Assembly: GCF_032854445.1 (NCBI RefSeq)
Contig: NW_027017963.1
Span: 1-64,000, forward strand
Direction: 5' to 3'
Source: Liolophura sinensis
Lineage: Eukaryota; Mollusca; Polyplacophora; Chitonida; Chitonidae
Length of the DNA stretch: 64,000 bases
The notes below the pieces were generated by a model. The model worked only from the letters and a program-made list of their open reading frames with translations. It ran no database searches and was not told the DNA's origin. Below are positions 13,200 to 22,840 of this stretch, one piece after another; the first letter of the stretch is position 1; each line of letters opens with the position of its first letter. Both the position numbers and the translations under genes were made by a program.

Positions 13200-15249
13200 T
13201 AGCCACAAATAAATAATTATTGATGTCAAGATCACGTGCCCAGCAACGGCTCTTACTCCATGGAAACCAAGGAAATTTGCAATTTTTCAACAGCTGGAGA
13301 TGCCTGGCCCAATTGCGCATCTTTTGGCACCTTATTGATGTGGGTCAGTGTTCAATTGTACTTTTTACAGCGGACTGTATCAAGTACCTTGTGTTTTTTT
13401 TATATACAAATGGTGTGGTTTTTCTACATGTGGATAAAGACATTGAGTTTGTCTTCGACTTAGAAGTAAGACATTTGCTGGGTGAGTTAAATGGGCTTGG
13501 CCCAAAGATTTGACGTCGTCTGGGCTACCGAAGGGCACATAACTTATAATGAAAAGTTGAATATAGTAATGACCAGTCGCGATTGTACATAGTTAATGTA
13601 GCCGATTTCAATTCGCAAAAAGACCAGGCAAAAATCCAAAAGTGGAAAAACTGTTCCAATGCTGCTGGTTAATCCGACGTATTTTTTGACGAGAAATCGA
13701 ATTGTGCAAACCGCGTTGCTCTCCGACCAATACTTTTGGCTGTAGCCACAAATGAATAATCATTGATGTCAAGATCACGTGCCCAGCAACGGCTCTTACT
13801 CCATGGAAACCAAGGAAATTTGCAATTTTTAAACAGCTGGAGATGCCTGGCCCAATTGCGCATCTTTTGGCACCTTATTGATGTGGGTCAGTGTTCAATT
13901 GTACTTTTTACAGCGGACTGTATCAAGTACCTTGTGTTTTTTTATATACAAATGGTGTGGTTTTTCTACATGTAGATAAAGACATTGAGTTTGTCTTCGA
14001 CTTAGGAGTAAGACATTTGCTGGGTGAGTTAAATGGGCTTGGCCCAAAGATTTGACGTCGTCTGGGCTACCGAAGGGCACATAACTTATAATGAAAAGTT
14101 GAATATAGTAATGACCAGTCGCGATTGTACATAGTTAATGTAGCCGATTTCAATTAGAAAAAATACCAGGCAAAAATCCAAAAGTGGAAAAACTGTTCCA
14201 ATGCTGCTGGTAAGAGGCTAATCCGACGTATTTTTTGACGAGAAATCGAATGGTGCAAACCACGTTGCTCTCCGACCAATACTTTTGGCTGTAGCCACAA
14301 ATGAATAATCATTAATGTCAAGATCACGTGCCCAGCAACGGCTCTTACTCCATGGAAACCAAGGAAATTTGCAATTTTTCAACAGCTGGAGATGCCTGGC
14401 CCAATTGCGCATCTTTTGGCACCTTATTGATGTGGGTCAGTGTTCAATTGTACTTTTTACAGCAGACTTTATCATGTACCTTGTGTTTTTTTTATATACA
14501 AATGGTGTGGTTTTTCTACATGTAGATAAAGACATTGAGTTTGTCTTCGACTTAGAAGTAAGACATTTGCTGGGTGAGTTAAATGGGCTTGGTCCAAAGA
14601 TTTGACGTCGTCTGGGCTACCGAAGGGCACATAACTTATAATGAAAAGTTGAATATAGTAATGACCAGTCGCGATTGTACATAGTTAATATAGCCGATTT
14701 CAAATAGAAAAAATACCAGGCAAAAATCCAAAAGTGGAAAAACTGTTCCAATGCTGCTGGTAAGAGGCTAATCCGACGTATTTTTTGACGAGAAATCGAA
14801 TGGTGCAAACCGTGTTGCTCTCCGACCAATACTTTTGCCTGTAGCCACAAATGAATAATCATTGATGTCAAGATCACGTGCCCAGCAACGGCTCTTACTC
14901 CATGGAAACCAAGGAAATTTGCAATTTTTCAACAGCTGGAGATGCCTGGCCCAATTGCGCATCTTTTGGCACCTTATTGATGTGGGTCAGTGTTCAATTG
15001 TACTTTTTACAGCGGACTGTATCAAGTACCTTGTGTTTTTTTTATATACAAATGGTGTGGTTTTTCTACATGTAGATAAAGACATTGAGTTTGTCTTCGA
15101 CTTAGAAGTAAGACAACTGCTGGGTGAGTTAAATGGGCTTGGCCCAAAGATTTGACGTCGTCTGGGCTACCGAAGGGCACATAACTTATAATGAAAAGTT
15201 GAATATAGTAATGACCAGTCGCGATTGTACATAGTTAATGTGGCCGATT

Positions 15250-15262
15250 TCAATTAGCAAAA
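15250..15262. repeat. Left target-site duplication of SINE copy 1
   Basis: TCAATTAGCAAAA immediately precedes the SINE and is repeated immediately after its poly-A tail (15538-15550). It is normal satellite sequence at this position of the monomer, so the insertion point is certain to within the A-tail ambiguity. Confidence 0.92.
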
Positions 15263-15272
15263 GGGGCCTCCG

Positions 15273-15284
15273 TGGCTCAGTCGG
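15273..15284 (+). promoter_or_regulatory. Pol III A box of SINE copy 1
   Basis: TGGCTCAGTCGG fits the A-box consensus of tRNA-type internal promoters and lies 11 nt from the SINE start, as expected for a tRNA-derived head. Confidence 0.75.
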
Positions 15285-15342
15285 TTAGCGCGCTAGCGCA
15301 GCGTAGTGACCCAGAAGCCTCCCACCAATGCGGTCGATGTGA

Positions 15343-15352
15343 GTTCAAGACC
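15343..15352 (+). promoter_or_regulatory. Pol III B box of SINE copy 1
   Basis: GTTCAAGACC matches the B-box consensus GTTCRANNCC. It starts 70 nt after the A box, longer than the roughly 44 nt in an ordinary short-arm tRNA gene, so the head is tRNA-derived but not a functional tRNA. Confidence 0.75.
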
Positions 15353-15537
15353 AGCCTATGCTGGCTTCCTCTCCGGCCGTACGTGGGAAGGTCTGTCAGC
15401 AACCTGCGGATGGTCGTGGGTTTCCCCCGGGTTCTGCCCGGTTTCCGCCCACCATAATGCTGACCGCCGTCGTATAAGTGAAATATTCTTGAGTACGGCG
15501 TAAAACAACAATCAAAAAAAAAAAAAAAAAAAAAAAA

Positions 15538-15550
15538 TCAATTAGCAAAA
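15538..15550. repeat. Right target-site duplication of SINE copy 1
   Basis: TCAATTAGCAAAA, a perfect repeat of 15250-15262. After it the monomer continues in normal phase: removing 288 bp (275 + 13) restores the 550-bp spacing exactly. Confidence 0.92.
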
Positions 15551-18500
15551 AGACCAGGCAAAAATCCAAAAGTGGAAAAACTGTTCCAATGCTGCTGGTA
15601 AGAGGCTAATCCGACGTATTTTTTGACGAGAAATCGAATGGTGCAAACCACGTTGCTCTCCGACCAATACTTTTGGCTGTAGCCACAAATGAATAATCAT
15701 TGATGTCAAGATCACGTGCCCAGCAACTGCTCTTACTCCATGGAAACCAAGGAAATTTGCAATTTTTCAACAGCTGGAGATGCCTGGCCCAATTGCGCAT
15801 CTTTTGGCACCTTATTGATGTGGGTCAGTGTTAAATTGTACTTTTTACAGCGGACTGTATCAAGTACCTTGTGTTTTTTTTATATACAAATGGTGTGGTT
15901 TTTCTACATGTAGATAAAGACATTTAGTTTGTCTTCGACTTAGAAGTAAGACAACTGCTGGGTGAGTTAAATGGGCTTGGCCCAAAGATTTGACGTCGTC
16001 TGGGCTACCGAAGGGCACATAACTTATAATGAAAAGTTGAATATAGTAATGACCAGTCGCGATTGTACATAGTTAATGTAGCCGATTTCAATTAGAAAAA
16101 ATACCAGGCAAAAATCCAAAAGTGGAAAAACTGTTCCAATGCTGCTGGTAAGAGGCTAATCCGACGTATTTTTTGACGAGAAATCGAATGGTGCAAACCG
16201 CGTTGCTCTCCGACCAATACTTTTGGCTGTAGCCACAAATGAATAATCATTGATGTCAAGATCACGTGCCCAGCAACGGCTCTTACTCCATGGAAACCAA
16301 GGAAATTTGCAATTTTTCAACAGCTGGAGATGCCTGGCCCAATTGCGCATCTTTTGGCACCTTATTGATGTGGGTCAGTGTTCAATTGTACTTTTTACAG
16401 CGGACTGTATCAAGTACCTTGTGTTTTTTTTATATACAAATGGTGTGGTTTTTCTACATGTGGATAAAGACATTGAGTTTGTCTTCAACTTAGAAGTAAG
16501 ACATTTGCTGGGTGAGTTAAATGGGCTTGGCCCAAAGATTTGACGTCGTCTGGGCTACCGAAGGGCACATAACTTATAATGAAAAGTTGAATATAGTAAT
16601 GACCAGTCGCGATTGTACATAGTTAATGTAGCCGATTTCAATTCGCAAAAAGACCAGGCAAAAATCCAAAAGTGGAAAAACTGTTCCAATGCTGCTGGTA
16701 AGAGGCTAATCCGACGTATTTTTTGACGAGAAATCGAATGGTGCAAACCGCGTTGCTCTCCGACCAATACTTTTGGCTGTAGCCACAAATGAATAATCAT
16801 TGATGTCAAGATCACATGCCCAATAACGGCTCTTACTACATGGAAACCAAGGAAATTTGCAATTTTTCAACAGCTGGAGATGCCTGGCCCAATTGCGCAT
16901 CTTTTGGCACCTTATTGATGTGGGTCAGTGTTCAATTGTACTTTTTACAGCGGACTGTATCAAGTACCTTGTGTTTTTTTTATATACAAATGGTGTGGTT
17001 TTTCTACATGTAGATAAAGACATTGAGTTTGTCTTCGACTTAGAAGTAAGACATTTGCTGGGTGAGTTAAATGGGCTTGGCCCAAAGATTTGACGTCGTC
17101 TGGGCTACCGAAGGGCACATAACTTATAATGAAAAGTTGAATATAGTAATGACCAGTCGCGATTGTACATAGTTAATGTAGCCGATTTCAATTAGCAAAA
17201 AGACCAGGCAAAAATCCAAAAGTGGAAAAACTGTTCCAATGCTGCTGGTAAGAGGCTAATCCGACGTATTTTTTGACGAGAAATCGAATGGTGCAAACCG
17301 CGTTGCTCTCCGACCAATACTTTTGGCTGTAGCCACAAATGAATAATCATTGATGTCAAGATCACGTCCCCAGCAACGGCTCTTACTCCATGTAAACCAA
17401 GGAAATTTGCAATTTGTCAACAGCTGGAGATGCCTGGCCCAATTGCGCATCTTTTGGCACCTTATTGATGTGGGTCAGTGTTCAATTGTACTTTTTACAG
17501 CGGACTGTATCAAGTACCTTGTGTTTTTTTTATATACAAATGGTGTGGTTTTTCTACATGTGGATAAAGACATTGAGTTTGTCTTCGACTTAGAAGTAAG
17601 ACATTTGCTGGGTGAGTTAAATGGGCTTGGCCCAAAGATTTGACGTCGTCTGGGCTACCGAAGGGCACATAACTTATAATGAAAAGTTGAATATAGTAAT
17701 GACCAGTCGCGATTGTACATAGTTAATGTAGCCGAATTCAGTTAGCAAAAAGACCAGGGAAAAATCCAAAAGTAGAAAAACTGTTCCAATGCTGCTGGTA
17801 AGAGGCTAATCCGACGTATTTTTTGACGAGAAATCGAATGGTGCAAACCACGTTGCTCTCCGACCAATACTTTTGGCTGTAGCCACAAATGAATAATCAT
17901 TGATGTCAAAATCACGTGCCCAGCAACGGCTCTTACTCCATGGAAACCAAGGAAATTTGCAATTTTTCAACAGCTGGAGATGCCTGGCCCAATTGCGCAT
18001 CTTTTGGCACCTTATTGATGTGGGTCAGTGTTCAATTGTACTTTTTACAGCGGACTGTATCAAGTACCTTGTGTTTTTTTTATATACAAATGGTGTGGTT
18101 TTTCTACATGTGGATAAAGACATTGAGTTTGTCTTCGACTTAGAAGTAAGACATTTGCTGGGTGAGTTAAATGGGCTTGGCCCAAAGATTTGACGTCGTC
18201 TGGGCTACCGAAGGGCACATAACTTATAATGAAAAGTTGAATATAGTAATGACCAGTCGCGATTGTACATAGTTAATGTAGCCGATTTCAATTCGTAAAA
18301 AGACCAGGCAAAAATCCAAAAGTGGAAAAACTGTTCCAATGCTGCTGGTTAATCCGACGTATTTTTTGACGAGAAATCGAATGGTGCAAACCGCGTTGCT
18401 CTCCGACCAATACTTTTGGCTGTAGCCACAAATGAATAATCATTGATGTCAAGATCACGTGCCCAGCAACGGCTCTTACTCCATGGAAACCAAGGAAATT

Positions 18501-21029
18501 TGCAATTTTTAAACAGCTGGAGATGCCTGGCCCAATTGCGCATCTTTTGGCACCTTATTGATGTGGGTCAGTGTTCAATTGTACTTTTTACAGCGGACTG
18601 TATCAAGTACCTTGTGTTTTTTTATATACAAATGGTGTGGTTTTTCTACATGTAGATAAAGACATTGAGTTTGTCTTCGACTTAGGAGGAAGACATTTGC
18701 TGGGTGAGTTAAATGGGCTTGGCCCAAAGATTTGACGTCGTCTGGGCTACCGAAGGGCACATAACTTATAATGAAAAGTTGAATATAGTAATGACCAGTC
18801 GCGATTGTACATAGTTAATGTAGCCGATTTCAATTAGAAAAAATACCAGGCAAAAATCCAAAAGTGGAAAAACTGTTCCAATGCTGCTGGTAAGAGGCTA
18901 ATCCGACGTATTTTTTGACGAGAAATCGAATGGTGCAAACCACGTTGCTCTCCGACCAATACTTTTGGCTGTAGCCACAAATGAAAAATCATTAATGTCA
19001 AGATCACGTGCCCAGCAACGGCTCTTACTCCATGGAAACCAAGGAAATTTGCAATTTTTCAACAGCTGGAGATGCCTGGCCCAATTGCGCATCTTTTGGC
19101 ACCTTATTGATGTGGGTCAGTGTTAAATTGTACTTTTTACAGCGGACTGTATCAAGTACCTTGTGTTTTTTTTATATACAAATGGTGTGGTTTTTCTACA
19201 TGTAGATAAAGACATTTAGTTTGTCTTCGACTTAGAAGTAAGACATTTGCTGGGTGAGTTAAATGGGCTTGGCCCAAAGATTTGACGTCGTCTGGGCTAC
19301 CGAAGGGCACATAACTTATAATGAAAAGTTGAATATAGTAATGACCAGTCGCGATTGTACATAGTTAATGTAGCCGATTTCAATTAGAAAAAATACCAGG
19401 TAAAAATCCAAAAGTGGAAAAACTGTTCCAATGCTGCTGGTAAGAGGCTAATCCGACGTATTTTTTGACGAGAAATCGAATGGTGCAAACCGCGTTGCTC
19501 TCCGACCAATACTTTTGGCTGTAGCCACAAATGAATAATCATTGATGTCAAGATCACGTGCCCAGCAACGGCTCTTACTCCATGGAAACCAAGGAAATTT
19601 GCAATTTTTCAACAGCTGGAGATGCCTGGCCCAATTGCGCATCTTTTGGCACCTTATTGATGTGGGTCAGTGTTCAATTGTACTTTTTACAGCGGACTGT
19701 ATCAAGTACCTTGTGTTTTTTTTATATACAAATGGTGTGGTTTTTCTACATGTGGATAAAGACATTGAGTTTGTCTTCGACTTAGAAGTAAGACATTTGC
19801 TGGGTGAGTTAAATGGGCTTGGCCCAAAGATTTGACGTCGTCTGGGCTACCGAAGGGCACATAACTTATAATGAAAAGTTGAATATAGTAATGACCAGTC
19901 GCGATTGTACATAGTTAATGTAGCCGATTTCAATTCGCAAAAAGACCAGGCGAAAATCCAAAAGTGGAAAAACTGTTCCAATGCTGCTGGTAAGAGGCTA
20001 ATCCGACGTATTTTTTGACGAGAAATCGAATGGTGCAAACCGCGTTGCTCTCCGACCAATACTTTTGGCTGTAGCCACAAATGAATAATCATTGATGTCA
20101 AGATCACATGCCCAATAACGGCTCTTACTACATGGAAACCAAGGAAATTTGCAATTTTTCAACAGCTGGAGATGCCTGGCCCAATTGCGCATCTTTTGGC
20201 ACCTTATTGATGTGGGTCAGTGTTCAATTGTACTTTTTACAGCGGACTGTATCAAGTACCTTGTGTTTTTTTTATATACAAATGGTGTGGTTTTTCTACA
20301 TGTAGATAAAGACATTGAGTTTGTCTTCGACTTAGAAGTAAGACATTTGCTGGGTGAGTTAAATGGGCTTGGCCCAAAGATTTGACGTCGTCTGGGCTAC
20401 CGAAGGGCACATAACTTATAATGAAAAGTTGAATATAGTAATGACCAGTCGCGATTGTACATAGTTAATGTAGCCGATTTCAATTAGCAAAAAGACCAGG
20501 CAAAAATCCAAAAGTGGAAAAACTGTTCCAATGCTGCTGGTAAGAGGCTAATCCGACGTATTTTTTGACGAGAAATCGAATGGTGCAAACCGCGTTGCTC
20601 TCCGACCAATACTTTTGGCTGTAGCCACAAATGAATAATTATTGATGTCAAGATCACGTCCCCAGCAACGGCTCTTACTCCATGGAAACCAAGGAAATTT
20701 GCAATTTTTCAACAGCTGGAGATGCCTGGCCCAATTGCGCATCTTTTGGCACCTTATTGATGTGGGTCAGTGTTCAATTGTACTTTTTACAGCGGACTGT
20801 ATCAAGTACCTTGTGTTTTTTTTATATACAAATGGTGTGGTTTTTCTACATGTGGATAAAGACATTGAGTTTGTCTTCGACTTAGAAGTAAGACATTTGC
20901 TGGGTGAGTTAAATGGGCTTGGCCCAAAGATTTGACGTCGTCTGGGCTACCGAAGGGCACATAACTTATAATGAAAAGTTGAATATAGTAATGACCAGTC
21001 GCGATTGTACATAGTTAATGTGGCCGATT

Positions 21030-21042
21030 TCAATTAGCAAAA
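21030..21042. repeat. Left target-site duplication of SINE copy 2
   Basis: TCAATTAGCAAAA, identical to the duplication at copy 1 and repeated at 21318-21330. Confidence 0.92.
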
Positions 21043-21052
21043 GGGGCCTCCG

Positions 21053-21064
21053 TGGCTCAGTCGG
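21053..21064 (+). promoter_or_regulatory. Pol III A box of SINE copy 2
   Basis: TGGCTCAGTCGG, identical to the A box of copy 1. Confidence 0.72.
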
Positions 21065-21122
21065 TTAGCGCGCTAGCGCAGCGTAGTGACCCAGAAGCCT
21101 CCCACCAATGCGGTCGATGTGA

Positions 21123-21132
21123 GTTCAAGACC
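21123..21132 (+). promoter_or_regulatory. Pol III B box of SINE copy 2
   Basis: GTTCAAGACC, identical to the B box of copy 1. Confidence 0.72.
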
Positions 21133-21317
21133 AGCCTATGCTGGCTTCCTCTCCGGCCGTACGTGGGAAGGTCTGTCAGCAACCTGCGGATGGTCGTGGG
21201 TTTCCCCCGGGTTCTGCCCGGTTTCCGCCCACCATAATGCTGACCGCCGTCGTATAAGTGAAATATTCTTGAGTACGGCGTAAAACAACAATCAAAAAAA
21301 AAAAAAAAAAAAAAAAA

Positions 21318-21330
21318 TCAATTAGCAAAA
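21318..21330. repeat. Right target-site duplication of SINE copy 2
   Basis: TCAATTAGCAAAA, directly following the A tail; the satellite then resumes in phase apart from one missing C near 21366. Confidence 0.92.
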
Positions 21331-21769
21331 AGACCAGGCAAAAATCCAAAAGTGGAAAAACTGTTCAATGCTGCTGGTAAGAGGCTAATCCGACGTATTT
21401 TTTGACGAGAAATCGAATGGTGCAAACCACGTTGCTCTCCGACCAATACTTTTGGCTGTAGCCACAAATGAATAATCATTGATGTCAAGATCACGTGCCC
21501 AGCAACTGCTCTTACTCCATGGAAACCAAGGAAATTTGCAATTTTTCAACAGCTGGAGATGCCTGGCCCAATTGCGCATCTTTTGGCACCTTATTGATGT
21601 GGGTCAGTGTTAAATTGTACTTTTTACAGCGGACTGTATCAAGTACCTTGTGTTTTTTTTATATACAAATGGTGTGGTTTTTCTACATGTAGATAAAGAC
21701 ATTTAGTTTGTCTTCGACTTAGAAGTAAGACATTTGCTGGGTGAGTTAAATGGGCTTGGCCCAAAGATT

Positions 21770-22840
21770 TGACGGTCGTCTGGGCTACCGAAGGGCACAT
21801 AACTTATAATGAAAAGTTGAATATAGTAATGACCAGTCGCGATTGTACATAGTTAATGTAGCCGATTTCAATTCGCAAAAAGACCAGGCAAAAATCCAAA
21901 AGTAGAAAAACTGTTCCAATGCTGCTGGTAAGAGGCTAATCCGACGTATTTTTTGACGAGAAATCGAATGGTGCAAACCGCGTTGCTCTCCGACCAATAC
22001 TTTTGGCTGTAGCCACAAATGAATAATTATTGATGTCAAGATCACGTGCCCAGCAACGGCTCTTACTCCATGGGAAACCAAGGAAATTTGCAATTTTTCA
22101 ACAGCTGGAGATGCCTGGCCCAATTGCGCATTCTTTTGGCACCTTATTGATGTGGGTCAGTGTTCAATTGTACTTTTTACAGCGGGACTGTATCAAGTAC
22201 ATTGTGTTTTTTTTATATACAAATGGTGTGGTTTTTCTACATGTGGATAAAGACATTGAGTTTGTCTTCGACTTAGAAGTAAGACATTTGCTGGGTGAGT
22301 TAAATGGGCTTGGCCCAAAGATTTGACGTCGTCTGGGCTACGAAGGGCACATAACTTATAATGAAAAGTTGAATATAGTAATGACCAGTCGCGATTGTAC
22401 ATAGTTAATGTAGCCGATTTCAATTCGTAAAAAGACCAGGCAAAAATCCAAAAGTGGAAAAACTGTCCAATGCTGCTGGTTAATCCGACGTATTTTTGAC
22501 GAGAAATCGAATGGTGCAAACCGCGTTGCTCTCCGACCAATACTTTTGGCTGTAGCCACAAATGAATAATCATTGATGTCAAGATCACGTGCCCAGCAAC
22601 GGCTCTTACTCCATGGAAACCAAGGAAATTGCAATTTTTCAACAGCTGGAGATGCCTGGCCCAATTGCGCATCTTTTGGCACCTTATTGATGTGGGTCAG
22701 TGTTCAATTGTACTTTTACAGCGGACTGTATCAAGTACCTTGTGTTTTTTTTTATATACAAATGGTGTGGTTTTTCTACATGTAGATAAAGACATTGAGT
22801 TTGTCTTCGACTTAGAAGTAAGACAACTGCTGGTGAGTTA
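21770..22840. other. Satellite stretch dense in one-base indels (2)
   Basis: In about 1.1 kb: extra G in GACGGTCGTC, extra G in CATGGGAAACC, extra T in GCGCATTCTTTT, extra G in AGCGGGACTG, missing C in GGCTACGAAGG, missing T in ACTGTCCAATG, missing T in GTATTTTTGACG, missing T in GAAATTGCAATT, missing T in GTACTTTTACAGC and missing G in GCTGGTGAG. Neighbouring monomers have almost none. Confidence 0.75.

Larger units (their letters stand above)
1..15262. repeat. 550-bp satellite array, segment 1
   Basis: Head-to-tail copies of one 550-bp monomer, all in one orientation; about 27.7 copies here. The repeat phase can be followed with the landmark TAGCCACAAATGAATAAT, which recurs at 1, 550, 1100, 1650 and so on. 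Most monomers are exactly 550 bp and differ from each other at a handful of positions. Diagnostic variable sites include CATTTG/CAACTG before CTGGGTGAGT, CAGACTGTATCATG/CGGACTGTATCAAG after the ACAG, ATGTAG/ATGTGG, and the stretch ATTAGCAAAAAGACC / ATTCGCAAAAAGACC / ATTAGAAAAAATACC. The segment contains a dimeric and a trimeric higher-order block and ends in the left target duplication of SINE copy 1. No gene is supported in it. I do not recognise the satellite as a named family. Confidence 0.97.
15263..15537 (+). mobile_element. tRNA-derived SINE, copy 1
   Basis: This 275-bp non-autonomous retroposon has a tRNA-like head with RNA polymerase III boxes (A box TGGCTCAGTCGG at 15273-15284, B box GTTCAAGACC at 15343-15352). 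A central GC-rich body contains GGGTTTCCCCCGGGTTCTGC. The 3' domain contains GTATAAGTGAAATATTC and GAGTACGGCGTAAAAC, followed by an uninterrupted run of 24 A (15514-15537). A 13-bp target duplication flanks it. The body and 3' domain look like SINEs I know as widespread in molluscan genomes; the exact family name needs a repeat database. It encodes no protein, and the open frames across it are incidental. Its 3' end does not resemble the 3' end of the LINE in this window, so that LINE is unlikely to be its partner. Confidence 0.93.
15241..15950. repeat. SINE-bearing satellite block, copy 1
   Basis: From the private variant TGGCCGATTT just left of the SINE through the following monomer (private variants CAGCAACTGCTC, GTTAAATTGTAC, GACATTTAGTTTG), this roughly 0.7-kb block matches 21021-21729 at a constant offset of 5,780 bp. 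The only difference I noticed is one missing C near 21366. Homology of this high degree stops where 15950 reads GACAACTGC and 21729 reads GACATTTGC. Confidence 0.8.
15538..21042. repeat. 550-bp satellite array, segment 2
   Basis: About ten monomers of the same family between the two SINE copies. It includes a 543-bp monomer (7-bp deletion giving GGTTAATCCG near 18349) and monomers with the CAATAACGG and CACGTCCCC markers first seen in the 9.9-13.2 kb trimers. No gene is seen. Confidence 0.96.
21043..21317 (+). mobile_element. tRNA-derived SINE, copy 2
   Basis: By eye this is base-for-base identical to copy 1 over all 275 bp, including a poly-A tail of exactly 24 A (21294-21317). A box is at 21053-21064 and B box at 21123-21132. 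Independent insertions would not be expected to share the target site, tail length and flanking private variants, so this copy most likely arose by duplication of the block containing copy 1, or the reverse. Confidence 0.93.
21021..21729. repeat. SINE-bearing satellite block, copy 2
   Basis: Second copy of the block at 15241-15950, carrying the same SINE, the same target duplications and the same private satellite variants. The monomer to its left (from about 20622) differs from the one left of copy 1 (from about 14842), which places a recombination or conversion breakpoint inside the SINE-bearing monomer. Confidence 0.8.

Noticed and set aside
15263-15360. A tRNA gene
   Set aside because: The Pol III boxes are present but spacing is too wide and no proper cloverleaf with acceptor stem is apparent; the sequence continues into a SINE body with an A tail.
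15272-15503. Open frames across the SINE (also at 21052-21283)
   Set aside because: They lie wholly in a tRNA-derived SINE and start at non-functional codons; SINEs do not encode proteins.
22193-22672. A 159-codon minus-strand frame, the longest in the satellite
   Set aside because: It arises only because one-base indels in the 21770-22840 cluster join frames that are separate in all other monomers.
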